From Rhodovibrionaceae bacterium (GTDB lineage Bacteria; Pseudomonadota; Alphaproteobacteria; Kiloniellales; DSM-21159), in the NCBI GenBank assembly GCA_028279885.1, contig JANQMX010000054.1:62001-126000 (forward strand): DNA of 64,000 nt. The letters are read 5' to 3'. Each line of letters starts with the position of its first letter. Positions within the stretch are counted from its first letter, which is position 1. Position numbers and translations under genes: made by a program. A model generated the notes under the pieces. The model saw nothing but the letters and a program-made list of their open reading frames with translations, had not been told where the DNA came from and did no database searches. This document shows positions 29,813 to 38,733 of this stretch, piece by piece.

Positions 29813-30359
29813 CCTGCGCGGGCGGCCCCTGGCCGCACCGGAAGGCGACGTGGTGCGGCCGACCGCCGACCGCACGCGCGAGGCGCTGTTCAATATCCTG
29901 AGCCACGGCAAGCTGGTCGAGCGGCTCGGCGGCGCCTCGCCCCTGCCCGGCGCCGCCGTGCTGGATGCCTTTGCCGGCACCGGCGCGCTGGGCCTGGAGG
30001 CGCTCTCCCGCGGCACCCGCCAGATCACCTTCATCGAGCGCTACGCCCCAGCCCTCACCGTGCTGCGGCAGAACATCAAGAAGCTCGGCGTCGCCGAACA
30101 GTGCCGCGTCTTCGACCGCGACGCCCTGGTGCCGCCGCCCGCGCCCGAGCCCTGCCAGCTCGTCTTCATGGACCCGCCTTACAACGAGAACCTGGCCCTG
30201 CCTGCCCTCACCGCGCTGCAGACGGCCGGCTGGCTGGCCGAAGGCGCCCTGATCTCGCTCGAAGTGATGAAAAGCGAAGCCGTCACCCTGCCGGACGACT
30301 TCACGATCCTCGACGACCGCACCTACGGCAAGGCACGGTTGATTATCTTGGGCACCTAA
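29793..30359 (+). CDS. rsmD: 16S rRNA (guanine(966)-N(2))-methyltransferase
   Basis: MRIVGGSLRGRPL, DAFAGTGALGLEALSRG, FMDPPYNENL. Confidence 0.95.
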   Translation: MRIVGGSLRGRPLAAPEGDVVRPTADRTREALFNILSHGKLVERLGGASPLPGAAVLDAFAGTGALGLEALSRGTRQITFIERYAPALTVLRQNIKKLGVAEQCRVFDRDALVPPPAPEPCQLVFMDPPYNENLALPALTALQTAGWLAEGALISLEVMKSEAVTLPDDFTILDDRTYGKARLIILGT

Positions 30360-31030
30360 GCTCGCGCACGTCGGCCAGCGATGCCCAGGCCGAGCAGGCC
30401 GAGGCCGAACAGCGCCAGGGTGCCCGGCTCAGGCAGGTCCACGATACGCGAAGCTTCGATTTCCACGCCATTGTAAAGGCCGCTGACGCTCCAGTTCGTG
30501 CCGCCGTCGATGGAAAAGCGGTAGCCGTCGTAGCTGACCTCGGCGCTCGGTGTCGGCGGGAAGTTGGCCGCGAGACGATTCCAGATCAGCCCGTTTGCGA
30601 CTGCCGGCCCTTCGAGCACGAACCAGTAGCTGGTGCCGGCCATCAAGGTGAAGGCGCTGACGGCCGTCAGAGTTTCCTGTACAGCGACCGCGCCCGCGGC
30701 GACAGAGGCCGGATTGAATGCGACAAGTTGGCCACCGGGGTCACCGCCAACGTCGGAAAAGATACCGCCGGTCACGGAACGCACGACATTGTCCCTATTG
30801 CTGAACAGACCGCTCATGGAAGTGAAGGACAGATCGTTGACGCCGACGGTGAGGCCAACCGCCTTAATGCGGACGTTGCCATTGATGTCGAGACCGAGAG
30901 CGGTGCCGGTGTTGCTGCCGGCGGCCGGCAGGTTGGACAGGATGACGATCGCTTGGGCCGGCTGCGCCAGGCTCAGCGTGAAGGCGCAGAGTCCGGTGAA
31001 AAGCAGGCTACGCAGGAAAACCTTGGACAT
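30356..31030 (-). CDS. PEP-CTERM sorting domain protein
   Basis: Signal peptide and C-terminal LPEPGTLALFGLGLLGLGIAGRRARA. Confidence 0.88.
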   Translation of the reverse strand: MSKVFLRSLLFTGLCAFTLSLAQPAQAIVILSNLPAAGSNTGTALGLDINGNVRIKAVGLTVGVNDLSFTSMSGLFSNRDNVVRSVTGGIFSDVGGDPGGQLVAFNPASVAAGAVAVQETLTAVSAFTLMAGTSYWFVLEGPAVANGLIWNRLAANFPPTPSAEVSYDGYRFSIDGGTNWSVSGLYNGVEIEASRIVDLPEPGTLALFGLGLLGLGIAGRRARA

Positions 31031-31213
31031 CGTGAATTACACTCCCCTAGCCCACGAGGGAGGTAGCAAGAAACCGCCTCACGCTCGCTGGTTTCAGCCA
31101 TATTCTCAAAGCATGGCCTTACACGCGAGTAGTAAGCAAATTTCGGGCCAACATTGGTTATTTTTGAACGCCAACGGCTTGTGATATATACACTCTGGAA
31201 GAGTATATAGAAT

Positions 31214-31270
31214 TGTAAAGAATCCCGACGGTTTTTGTGCATTATGGGAAAAACTGTAAAGTTTCCCGAC
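31214..31270. promoter_or_regulatory. Duplicated TGTAAAGNNTCCCGAC motif upstream of the PEP-CTERM gene
   Basis: TGTAAAGAATCCCGAC (31214) and TGTAAAGTTTCCCGAC (31255), 41 bp start to start. Confidence 0.55.
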
Positions 31271-31301
31271 ACCCCAGAGACATTGCGCCGGAACGGTCAG
31301 T

Positions 31302-33128
31302 CTACCGTCGGCCGAACAGCCGCTCGATGTCGGAGAGCGCGAGAGACACGTAGGTTGGGCGGCCGTGGTTGCACTGGCCGCTGTGGGGCGTGGCCTCCAT
31401 CTCGCGCAAAAGCGCGTTCATCTCGGCCTGATTGAGCCGGCGGCCCGCGCGCACCGAGCCGTGGCAGGCGATTGTACCGCAGATCTCCTCCAGCCGCTCC
31501 TTGAGCGCCAAGGCCTGGTCGTACTCGACCAGTTCATCGGCGAGATCGCGCAAGAGACCCTGCACGTTCGTCTGACCGAGCAGGCTCGGCGTCTCCCGCA
31601 CCACCACCGCCGCCCCGCCGAAGGGCTCGATCACCAAGCCGAGCTCGGCCAGCTCCTCGCGGCGGCCCAGCAGGCGCGTCGCCGCGTCCTCCTCCAGCTC
31701 CACCACCTCGGGGATCAAGAGCGCCTGGCGCTCGACCCCTTGTGCTGCGATCTGGCGCTTCATGCGCTCGTAGACCAGGCGCTCGTGGGCGGCGTGCTGA
31801 TCGACGATGACCAGGCCCTGGGCGGTCTGCGCCACGATGTAGGTCTCATGCAGTTGGGCACAGGCGGCGCCCAAGGGATAGGCCTCGAGCTGTGGGGCCT
31901 CTGCTTCCCGCTCAAGGTCGGGGTCGGCCTGGTCGCGCTTGGCAGGTTCGGTTGCGAGGCCGGGCAGAGGCGCGTGATAGGCCACGGCGGCCTCCGCCAT
32001 GCCACGGCCGATGCGCGCCGGGCCGCCGGAGTAACTCGGGAAAGGTGTGACGCTGCCGCCACCCGTCGGGCCACTGCCCGGTCGGAAAGCGCCGAGCGCC
32101 GCCTGGGAGACACTGGGCGCCGCTCGATGGCCGGCTTCGGCCAGGGCATGACGCAGCGCCGAGACGATCAGGCCTCGCACCAGGCCAGGCTCGCGGAAGC
32201 GCACCTCCGCCTTGGCCGGATGCACGTTGACGTCGACCGCCTCGGCCGGCGCCTCGAGAAAGAGCGCCACCACGGGATGGCGGTCACGGGCCAGGAAGTC
32301 CTGATAGGCACCGCGCAGGGCGCCGAGCAGCAGGCGGTCCTTCACCGGACGGCCGTTGACGAAGAGGTATTGCTGCTGGGCGTTGGCCCGGTTGAAGGTG
32401 GGCAGGCCGGCATAGCCGGTGAGGCGGAAGCCCTCGCGCTCGGCCTCAATGGCCAGGGCGGACTCAGGGAAGTCTCGGCCCATGATGGCACCGAGGCGGG
32501 CCAGGCGCGCATCGAAGAGGTCGCCGCTCTCAGCCCCCAGCTTGATCAGGCTGCGGCTTTCGTCGGCGAGCTGGAAGGAAATCGCCGGATAGGCCATGGC
32601 GAGCCGCTGCAGGCTGTCGCGGATCTGCATGACCTCGGCCCGGGCGCTCTTGAGAAACTTGAGGCGCGCCGGCGTGGCGTAGAAGAGATCGCGCACCTCG
32701 ATCTTGCTGCCCTTGGGCTGCGCGGCGGGCTTGGGGCTGCCGACAGCGCCGCCCTCCACCGAAAGCGACCAGGCCTCCGCCGCACCTCGCGCACGGCTGG
32801 TCAGGCTGAGGCGCGCCACAGCCCCGATGGAGGGCAGTGCCTCGCCGCGGAAACCAAGACTGCCGATATGCACCAGATCGTCGTCAGGCAGCTTGGAGGT
32901 AGCATGGCGTTGCACCGCCAGCCTGAGCTCTTCTTCGCCCATGCCGACCCCGTCGTCCTCCACGGCGATCAAGGCCTTGCCACCGTCGCGCAGGGTCACC
33001 GTGATCTGCCCGGCACCAGCGTCGATGGCATTCTCGACCAGTTCCTTGACCACGGCGGCCGGGCGCTCGATCACCTCGCCGGCAGCGATTTGATTGACCA
33101 GCGCTTCGGGCAGCAGGCGGATGCTCAT
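31302..33128 (-). CDS. mutL: DNA mismatch repair endonuclease MutL
   Basis: [58 protein letters not shown]. Confidence 0.97.
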   Translation of the reverse strand: MSIRLLPEALVNQIAAGEVIERPAAVVKELVENAIDAGAGQITVTLRDGGKALIAVEDDGVGMGEEELRLAVQRHATSKLPDDDLVHIGSLGFRGEALPSIGAVARLSLTSRARGAAEAWSLSVEGGAVGSPKPAAQPKGSKIEVRDLFYATPARLKFLKSARAEVMQIRDSLQRLAMAYPAISFQLADESRSLIKLGAESGDLFDARLARLGAIMGRDFPESALAIEAEREGFRLTGYAGLPTFNRANAQQQYLFVNGRPVKDRLLLGALRGAYQDFLARDRHPVVALFLEAPAEAVDVNVHPAKAEVRFREPGLVRGLIVSALRHALAEAGHRAAPSVSQAALGAFRPGSGPTGGGSVTPFPSYSGGPARIGRGMAEAAVAYHAPLPGLATEPAKRDQADPDLEREAEAPQLEAYPLGAACAQLHETYIVAQTAQGLVIVDQHAAHERLVYERMKRQIAAQGVERQALLIPEVVELEEDAATRLLGRREELAELGLVIEPFGGAAVVVRETPSLLGQTNVQGLLRDLADELVEYDQALALKERLEEICGTIACHGSVRAGRRLNQAEMNALLREMEATPHSGQCNHGRPTYVSLALSDIERLFGRR

Positions 33129-33133
33129 GGCGG

Positions 33134-34450
33134 TTAGCCCTCTCCCATGCGGGCGAGATAGTCGCCAGCGAGTTGCTTACCCTGCTCGACCGCCGGCTGG
33201 TCAAAGGGATCGACCTGCAGCAGGTGGGCGGTGAGGATGGTCTCCAGCATGAAATGCATGAAGAGGCCGCCGAGCACCTCTTCGTCGAGGCGGCTGAGGG
33301 TGATGCTGCGCAGAGGGCAGCCATTGAGCGCCAGGCTGTCGGCGGTGGCCTTGGCCTCGGCCAGCAGCAGCTCGCCCATGCGGCGGCCGGGCAGCTGGCC
33401 GATGGCAAGCTCTTCTGCCAGAGGCGCCTCGATGGGCGCGCCTTCCCCCGCCGTATCAAGCCAGAGGAGCGTGAAGAACTTGTCCTTGGGACCGGCGAGG
33501 AAGAGCTGCACCTGGCTGTGCTGGTCCACCGGGCCAAGGGCGGCGATCGGTGTCAGGCCCTTGCCGTCCTTGCCGAGGCTCTCCGCCCAGAGCTGGCGAT
33601 ACCAGGCGCCGAAGACCCGGAGGCGGTCGCCATAGGGCATCAGGACACTTTGCGAGATGCCCTGCTCTTCCAGCAGCCCGAAGGCCAGGGCTGCGCCCTC
33701 GGCCGGGCCCGCCGCCCCATCGGCGAGCTGGTCTTCCAGCACAGCCGCGGCGCCGCGGCGCAGCTTCTCCGGGTCCAGCCCGAGCAGACAGACCGGCAGC
33801 ATGCCGACGTTGGTCAGCACGGCGAAGCGCCCGCCGACTCCGGTGTTGTGCGGCAGGCAGGGCAGGCGATAGCGCTCTGCCAGGCGCTTGAGGGCGCTGT
33901 CCTTGGGCTCGGTGATCACCGCCATCTGCGCGGCCAGGCGGGACTCGTCCAGGTGCTCCCGGAGGAAGGCCAGGGCGCGCAGGCTCTGGCAGAGGGTTTC
34001 AATGGTGCCGCCGGACTTGGAGATCATCACCACGCCGAGCCGTGCCGGGTCGCTGGCCGCCAGCAGCAACTCGAAGCCGTGAGCGTCCAGGTTGTCGACG
34101 AAGATGAGACGCGGGCCCTCGCTCGGCTCGACCAGGCCGCCGGCGGTGGTCAGTGCCTGAATGGCCTGGCCACCGAGGGAGGAGCCGCCGGTGCCAAGCA
34201 CCAGGATGTCATCGCAGTTTTCGCTCAGGGCCGAGGCAACGTCGCGCACCGCCTGAAGGTCGTCGCGCTGCTCCGGAACGGCGAGCAGCGGCAGGCTTCC
34301 ATCGGCCTTTTCCCGGGCCAGCGCCTCGAGGCGTGGCTGTACGGCCTGGAGAGCCGCGTCGTAGCGCGCCTGTGACAGGCCGGCACCCTCGATGGCCCCG
34401 GCAAAACAGCGGCGGCTGTCGATCGTGAAGAGTCGCGTGGTATCACCCAT
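33134..34450 (-). CDS. pgi: Glucose-6-phosphate isomerase
   Basis: [41 protein letters not shown]. Confidence 0.92.
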   Translation of the reverse strand: MGDTTRLFTIDSRRCFAGAIEGAGLSQARYDAALQAVQPRLEALAREKADGSLPLLAVPEQRDDLQAVRDVASALSENCDDILVLGTGGSSLGGQAIQALTTAGGLVEPSEGPRLIFVDNLDAHGFELLLAASDPARLGVVMISKSGGTIETLCQSLRALAFLREHLDESRLAAQMAVITEPKDSALKRLAERYRLPCLPHNTGVGGRFAVLTNVGMLPVCLLGLDPEKLRRGAAAVLEDQLADGAAGPAEGAALAFGLLEEQGISQSVLMPYGDRLRVFGAWYRQLWAESLGKDGKGLTPIAALGPVDQHSQVQLFLAGPKDKFFTLLWLDTAGEGAPIEAPLAEELAIGQLPGRRMGELLLAEAKATADSLALNGCPLRSITLSRLDEEVLGGLFMHFMLETILTAHLLQVDPFDQPAVEQGKQLAGDYLARMGEG

Positions 34451-34514
34451 CCCGCAAATCTAGCGGGATGGGCGAGTCGAGGGAAGCGACGAAGCGTTTT
34501 GTTGTGGACTTGTA

Positions 34515-34547
34515 CCAGGCCGTGATGAGCCGAACTCATCGCGGCCT
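34515..34547. repeat. Long inverted repeat (hairpin 1)
   Basis: CAGGCCGTGATGAG-CCGAA-CTCATCGCGGCCTG. Confidence 0.65.
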
Positions 34548-34609
34548 GTATGGCGTTCAGACGCCACGCAGGCTTTCCTCGCTTCGCTGCGGACGCGCAG
34601 TCGCGCTTG

Positions 34610-34644
34610 CCAAGCTGCAATGAGTTTCACTCATCGCAGCTTGG
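34610..34644. repeat. Long inverted repeat (hairpin 2)
   Basis: CCAAGCTGCAATGAG-TTTCA-CTCATCGCAGCTTGG; same ATGAG/CTCAT core as hairpin 1. Confidence 0.65.
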
Positions 34645-34646
34645 TG

Positions 34647-36038
34647 TTAGCTGCCCGAAGGGGCCTCTAGCGTTGCCGTCAGGCCCTCGGGCTGGCCGAC
34701 CACGACGATGCTGAGCTGGCTGTCGTCGAACAGCCGCTTGGCCACCCGCTTGGCGTCTTCCAAGGTGATCGCTTCGATGTAGCCGTTGCGCCGGTCGATG
34801 TAGTCGATGCCGAGATCTTCCATCTGCATCCCCAGCAGCATGCGGGCGATGCCGCGCAGGCTGTCGAGGCGCAGGGGGAAGGAGCCGGTCAGGAAGGTCT
34901 TGGCGTCGGCCAACTCCTCAGCGGTCGGCCCCTCTTCGGCAAAGCGGCTCCACTCCTCGCGCATGATATCGATGGACTCGGCGACGCCGTCGTTGCGGGT
35001 GGCGACGCTGGCGACGATCAGGCCGCCTTCGTCACGCGGGCTGAGCGCGGAGTAGACCGAGTAGGCGAGACCCCGTTCCTCTCGCACTTCCTGCATGAGG
35101 CGCGAGGCGAAACTGCCGCCGCCAAGCACGTAGTTCAGGGCAAAGGCGGTGTAGTAGTCCGGGTCGTCGCGCTTGATGCCTGGCTGCGCCATCACGGCGA
35201 CCGACTGAGGCACCGGCCGCTCGATGATCGCCAAGCCGCCCTCGCTGCGTGGGCTCGTCTCAGGGATGACGGTGGCGCCGCCGGTCGCCGGCAGGTCGCC
35301 GAAGGCCTTGTCGAGCAGGGGGCCGAGCTCCTCGGCGGTGATGTCGCCGGCAACGCCGACGAACAGCCGGTCACGGGCGATGGCGCCCTTGACGAAGGCG
35401 CGCATGTCATCGGGCGTAATGGCCGCAAGGGTGCTCTCGGTGCCGCTCGCCGAGCGCCCATAGGGATGCTCGCCCTGAACCAGCCGGCCAAGCGCGTTCC
35501 AGGCGATGGAACCCGGGTCCTGCGCCCGGCGACGGGCGGAGGCCTGCATTTGGCCGCGAATGCGCTCCACCGCCTCCTCTTCGAAGCGCGGCTCGCTGAG
35601 CGCGAGGCGCAGCAGCTCGAAGGCCCGGTCCCGCTCTCGGGTTAAAAACTGAAGCGAGCCGCCGAAGCGGTCCTGGCCTGCGCTGAAGCGCAAGGAGATC
35701 GAGCGGTCGTTGAGCTCCTCCTGGAAGGTCACGGAGTCGAGCTCGCCGGCGCCCTCGTCGAGCAGCGCGGCGGTCATGGCGGCGGTGCCTTCCTTGCCGT
35801 CAGGGTCGAGCACGGCCCCACCGCGAAAACCGATCTCCACCGAAATCAGCGGATTGCTGTCATCCTCGACCAGCCAGGCCTCGATGCCGCCGGGTGAGAC
35901 CACGCGTTTGACGTCGGCCGCCGTGGCCGGGAGCGCCAGAACGACGGCGAGGAGAACGGCCGCGAAAGCAACGCGGAACGACCGCTGTGGTGCGAAAGAC
36001 ATCTGCATCTCCGGTCGTCTCCTAGCTGCGTTCGTCAT
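34647..36038 (-). CDS. M16-family peptidase, non-catalytic-type subunit
   Basis: PLISVEIGFRGGAVLDPDGKEGTAAMTAALLDEGAG (no HxxEH), M16 C-domain. Confidence 0.9.
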   Translation of the reverse strand: MTNAARRRPEMQMSFAPQRSFRVAFAAVLLAVVLALPATAADVKRVVSPGGIEAWLVEDDSNPLISVEIGFRGGAVLDPDGKEGTAAMTAALLDEGAGELDSVTFQEELNDRSISLRFSAGQDRFGGSLQFLTRERDRAFELLRLALSEPRFEEEAVERIRGQMQASARRRAQDPGSIAWNALGRLVQGEHPYGRSASGTESTLAAITPDDMRAFVKGAIARDRLFVGVAGDITAEELGPLLDKAFGDLPATGGATVIPETSPRSEGGLAIIERPVPQSVAVMAQPGIKRDDPDYYTAFALNYVLGGGSFASRLMQEVREERGLAYSVYSALSPRDEGGLIVASVATRNDGVAESIDIMREEWSRFAEEGPTAEELADAKTFLTGSFPLRLDSLRGIARMLLGMQMEDLGIDYIDRRNGYIEAITLEDAKRVAKRLFDDSQLSIVVVGQPEGLTATLEAPSGS

Positions 36039-37383
36039 CGGCGCGGAGCAGCACGGCCGTCACCGAGCCCACATCCTCGGACAGGACCGCGCGGGCGGCC
36101 GCGTTTACATCTTCCAAGCTGACGGCCGCGATGCGGTTGGGCCAGTCCTCGACATCTTCGATGGTCAGGCCGGTCATCAAGGCCTGCCCAATGACGCGCG
36201 CCGCCGTGGAGGCGTCATCGCGGGCAAAGACCGCCGAATCCATCAAACGCTGCTTGGCCTTCTCCAGCTCCTCGGCCGGAATGCCGTCGCTGACGATCCG
36301 CTCGATCAAATCTCTGGTCGCCGCTTCCAAGGTTTCGATATCGACCCCGGCAGCAGGGGAGGCGAACACGCCGAAAGTGGCAAGGTCCAGGCTATCGCCG
36401 GAATAGTAGGCGCCCGCCGCCACAGCCAGTTTCTGCTTGCGCACCAGCTCGTCGTAGAACAGGCCGGTGTTGCCGCGCAGGATCTCGGAGAGAACGTCCA
36501 GCGCATAGGCCTGGCCATCGGGATCCAGGTTGTAGCTCGGCGCATGATAGCTGATGGAGAATGAGGGCTGTCCCACCTGCTCGCTGGAGAGGCTGACCCG
36601 CTTGGGCGCCCAGTGCGGCGGCTCGTCCACGCGGTCGCGCAGCGGCACGTCGCGGGCCGGTATCTTCCCGTAGGTCTCTTCGGCCAACGCCATCACTTCG
36701 TCGAAGGAGACATCTCCGGCCACGACCAGCACCGCGTTGTTCGGCGCATACCAGGTCTCGTAGAAGTCCAACGCATCCTGGGTGGTCAACCCTTCCATCT
36801 CGGAGCGCCAGCCGATGATCGGGCGGCCATAGGGATGGTGCACGAAGAGCGAGGCGCGCGACATCTCGCCGAGACGGCCGCCGGGCTGGTTGTCGATGCG
36901 GGTGCTGCGCTCTTCGAGAATGACGTCGCGCTCCGGCAGGGTGACCTCGTCGGTCAGCACCAGGTTCGCCATGCGGTCGGCCTCATGCTCCATCATCAGC
37001 CCGAGGCGGTCGCTGGCGACCATCTGGAAATAGCCGGTGTAGTCGAAAGAGGTGAAAGCGTTCTCACGCCCGCCGTTGCGCGCGATGATCTCGGAGAACT
37101 CCCCCTCGCCCAGGGTCTCGGTGCCCTTGAACATGAGATGCTCGAGGTAGTGGGCGATGCCGGACTTGCCGAGCGGCTCATCGGCGCTGCCCACCTTGTA
37201 CCAGAGCATGTGGGTGACGACAGGGGCGCGGCGGTTGGTCACCACGACGACCTGAAGGCCGTTGTCGAGCACCCCAGTCTCGGGACTGAAGACCTGGGCC
37301 TGCGCCAAGTTGGGCGGGCCGAAACTGAGGACCAGTCCGACAAGGGCAAGGGTGGCGAGCCCGAAGGCGCGAAATCTGGGCAT
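36022..37383 (-). CDS. M16-family zinc peptidase
   Basis: HYLEHLMFKGT zinc motif; overlaps the downstream M16 gene. Confidence 0.93.
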   Translation of the reverse strand: MPRFRAFGLATLALVGLVLSFGPPNLAQAQVFSPETGVLDNGLQVVVVTNRRAPVVTHMLWYKVGSADEPLGKSGIAHYLEHLMFKGTETLGEGEFSEIIARNGGRENAFTSFDYTGYFQMVASDRLGLMMEHEADRMANLVLTDEVTLPERDVILEERSTRIDNQPGGRLGEMSRASLFVHHPYGRPIIGWRSEMEGLTTQDALDFYETWYAPNNAVLVVAGDVSFDEVMALAEETYGKIPARDVPLRDRVDEPPHWAPKRVSLSSEQVGQPSFSISYHAPSYNLDPDGQAYALDVLSEILRGNTGLFYDELVRKQKLAVAAGAYYSGDSLDLATFGVFASPAAGVDIETLEAATRDLIERIVSDGIPAEELEKAKQRLMDSAVFARDDASTAARVIGQALMTGLTIEDVEDWPNRIAAVSLEDVNAAARAVLSEDVGSVTAVLLRADDERS

Positions 37384-37607
37384 GGCAAAGCCTCTTTTTG
37401 GTCAATACGGGCCCACGCCCCAGACCAAAAGAGGTGACCGGGGGAGCAAGCTCCGCGCATGACAATAGCGAAGGGTTGCTAACGGACGCCTACAAAGTGG
37501 CGCCCGTGCGGCGCGGATCAAGCGATCCGAAGGCCAGCCACGAAGAGTTTATGGCAAAGATGTTATGGCGAATCCGCCGCGGAATGCCCCGGAGGGGGAG
37601 TTGCCTC

Positions 37608-38168
37608 TTAGAAGATGCCTTCGAAGAGGCCGGTCTCCTTGCGCTCGATGGTCGGTACGTCGTCGCCGGTCAATTCGTCGCCCAGGGCAGTGCGCTCCTG
37701 AATACGGCGCGATTCGGCGGCCGCATCGATGACCTCGCCATCGGGGCCGTCGTCCTTCCAGAACAGCAAGCTGTCGACCAACCCCTCGTTCTCACGGTTG
37801 ATTTGGTTGGTTTCGCGGTCGATCACGCGACGAATATCGGGCTCGGCGTCGCCTGCTCCGGCCGAAACCAGAAAAGAGCGCTCAGCGAAGGAGCGACCGT
37901 CGTTCGGAATGACATCGTCGACCGATGCATCCCCGGTCGATGCGCGGAAAATGGCCTGTCTTGCCTGATCCTGGGCCGTGCCTTCCTGTGGCCGGGCAAC
38001 GCCGGGGCGCGGCGGGCGCAGCGCGAAGTTGGGCGGCACCGACAGGGGCGCCCGCGAGTAGACGCGGAACTCGTCCGGCGAAGACTTCTCAAGGCCGAGC
38101 TCCTCGCGCACCTGCGCGCAGCCGGCGACCAGAACGACCAAGGCGATGATGGCGATGACTCGCGACAT
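37608..38168 (-). CDS. DUF3035 lipoprotein (BamF-like)
   Basis: Lipobox LVAGC; SSPDEFRVYSRAPLSVPPNFALRPPRPG. Confidence 0.85.
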   Translation of the reverse strand: MSRVIAIIALVVLVAGCAQVREELGLEKSSPDEFRVYSRAPLSVPPNFALRPPRPGVARPQEGTAQDQARQAIFRASTGDASVDDVIPNDGRSFAERSFLVSAGAGDAEPDIRRVIDRETNQINRENEGLVDSLLFWKDDGPDGEVIDAAAESRRIQERTALGDELTGDDVPTIERKETGLFEGIF

Positions 38169-38195
38169 ATCCCCCCGCTTTTTCTCGGTTAACGT

Positions 38196-38696
38196 TCAGC
38201 CCTGTTGCTTATCCGCTTTTTCCGAGCCGAACAAGCCATCAAGCACCAGAATGGCAACACCCGTCACGATCGCACTGTCGGCGAGATTGAAGGCCGGCCA
38301 GTGGCCGTGGAGCGGCGGGAAGTTAAAGAGCCAACCGTGGAAGTGCAGAAAGTCGACAACGCCGGGATGGACAAAGCGGTCGATGATGTTGCCGATCGCG
38401 CCGCCGATCACCAAACCGCCGGCGACATGGACGAGTGTCCGTGTCTGCCCGCGCAGCCACCACAGCAGCCCGATGACGATCACGATCGCCAGACCGCCAA
38501 AGAAATAGCTGCTGGTGCGTGTGCCCATGGCACCCAGGCTGAAGGCGATTCCGGTGTTGTACGCGAGCACGAGGTTGAAGAACGGCGTGACCTCGATGGT
38601 GCGCGGCGGGTTCATGACGACCAGCAGAATGAACCACTTGGTGGCCTGATCGAGGGCCGCGACCAAGGCAGCCAGGACGAGGGTGGAGCGACGCAT
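38196..38696 (-). CDS. lspA: Lipoprotein signal peptidase
   Basis: DQATKWFIL, NTGIAFSLG, GGAIGNIIDRFVHPGVVDFLHFH. Confidence 0.95.
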   Translation of the reverse strand: MRRSTLVLAALVAALDQATKWFILLVVMNPPRTIEVTPFFNLVLAYNTGIAFSLGAMGTRTSSYFFGGLAIVIVIGLLWWLRGQTRTLVHVAGGLVIGGAIGNIIDRFVHPGVVDFLHFHGWLFNFPPLHGHWPAFNLADSAIVTGVAILVLDGLFGSEKADKQQG

Positions 38697-38733
38697 CTTC
38701 GGAAGACCGGTCTGTCGTTGCTGCGCCTGTCGC

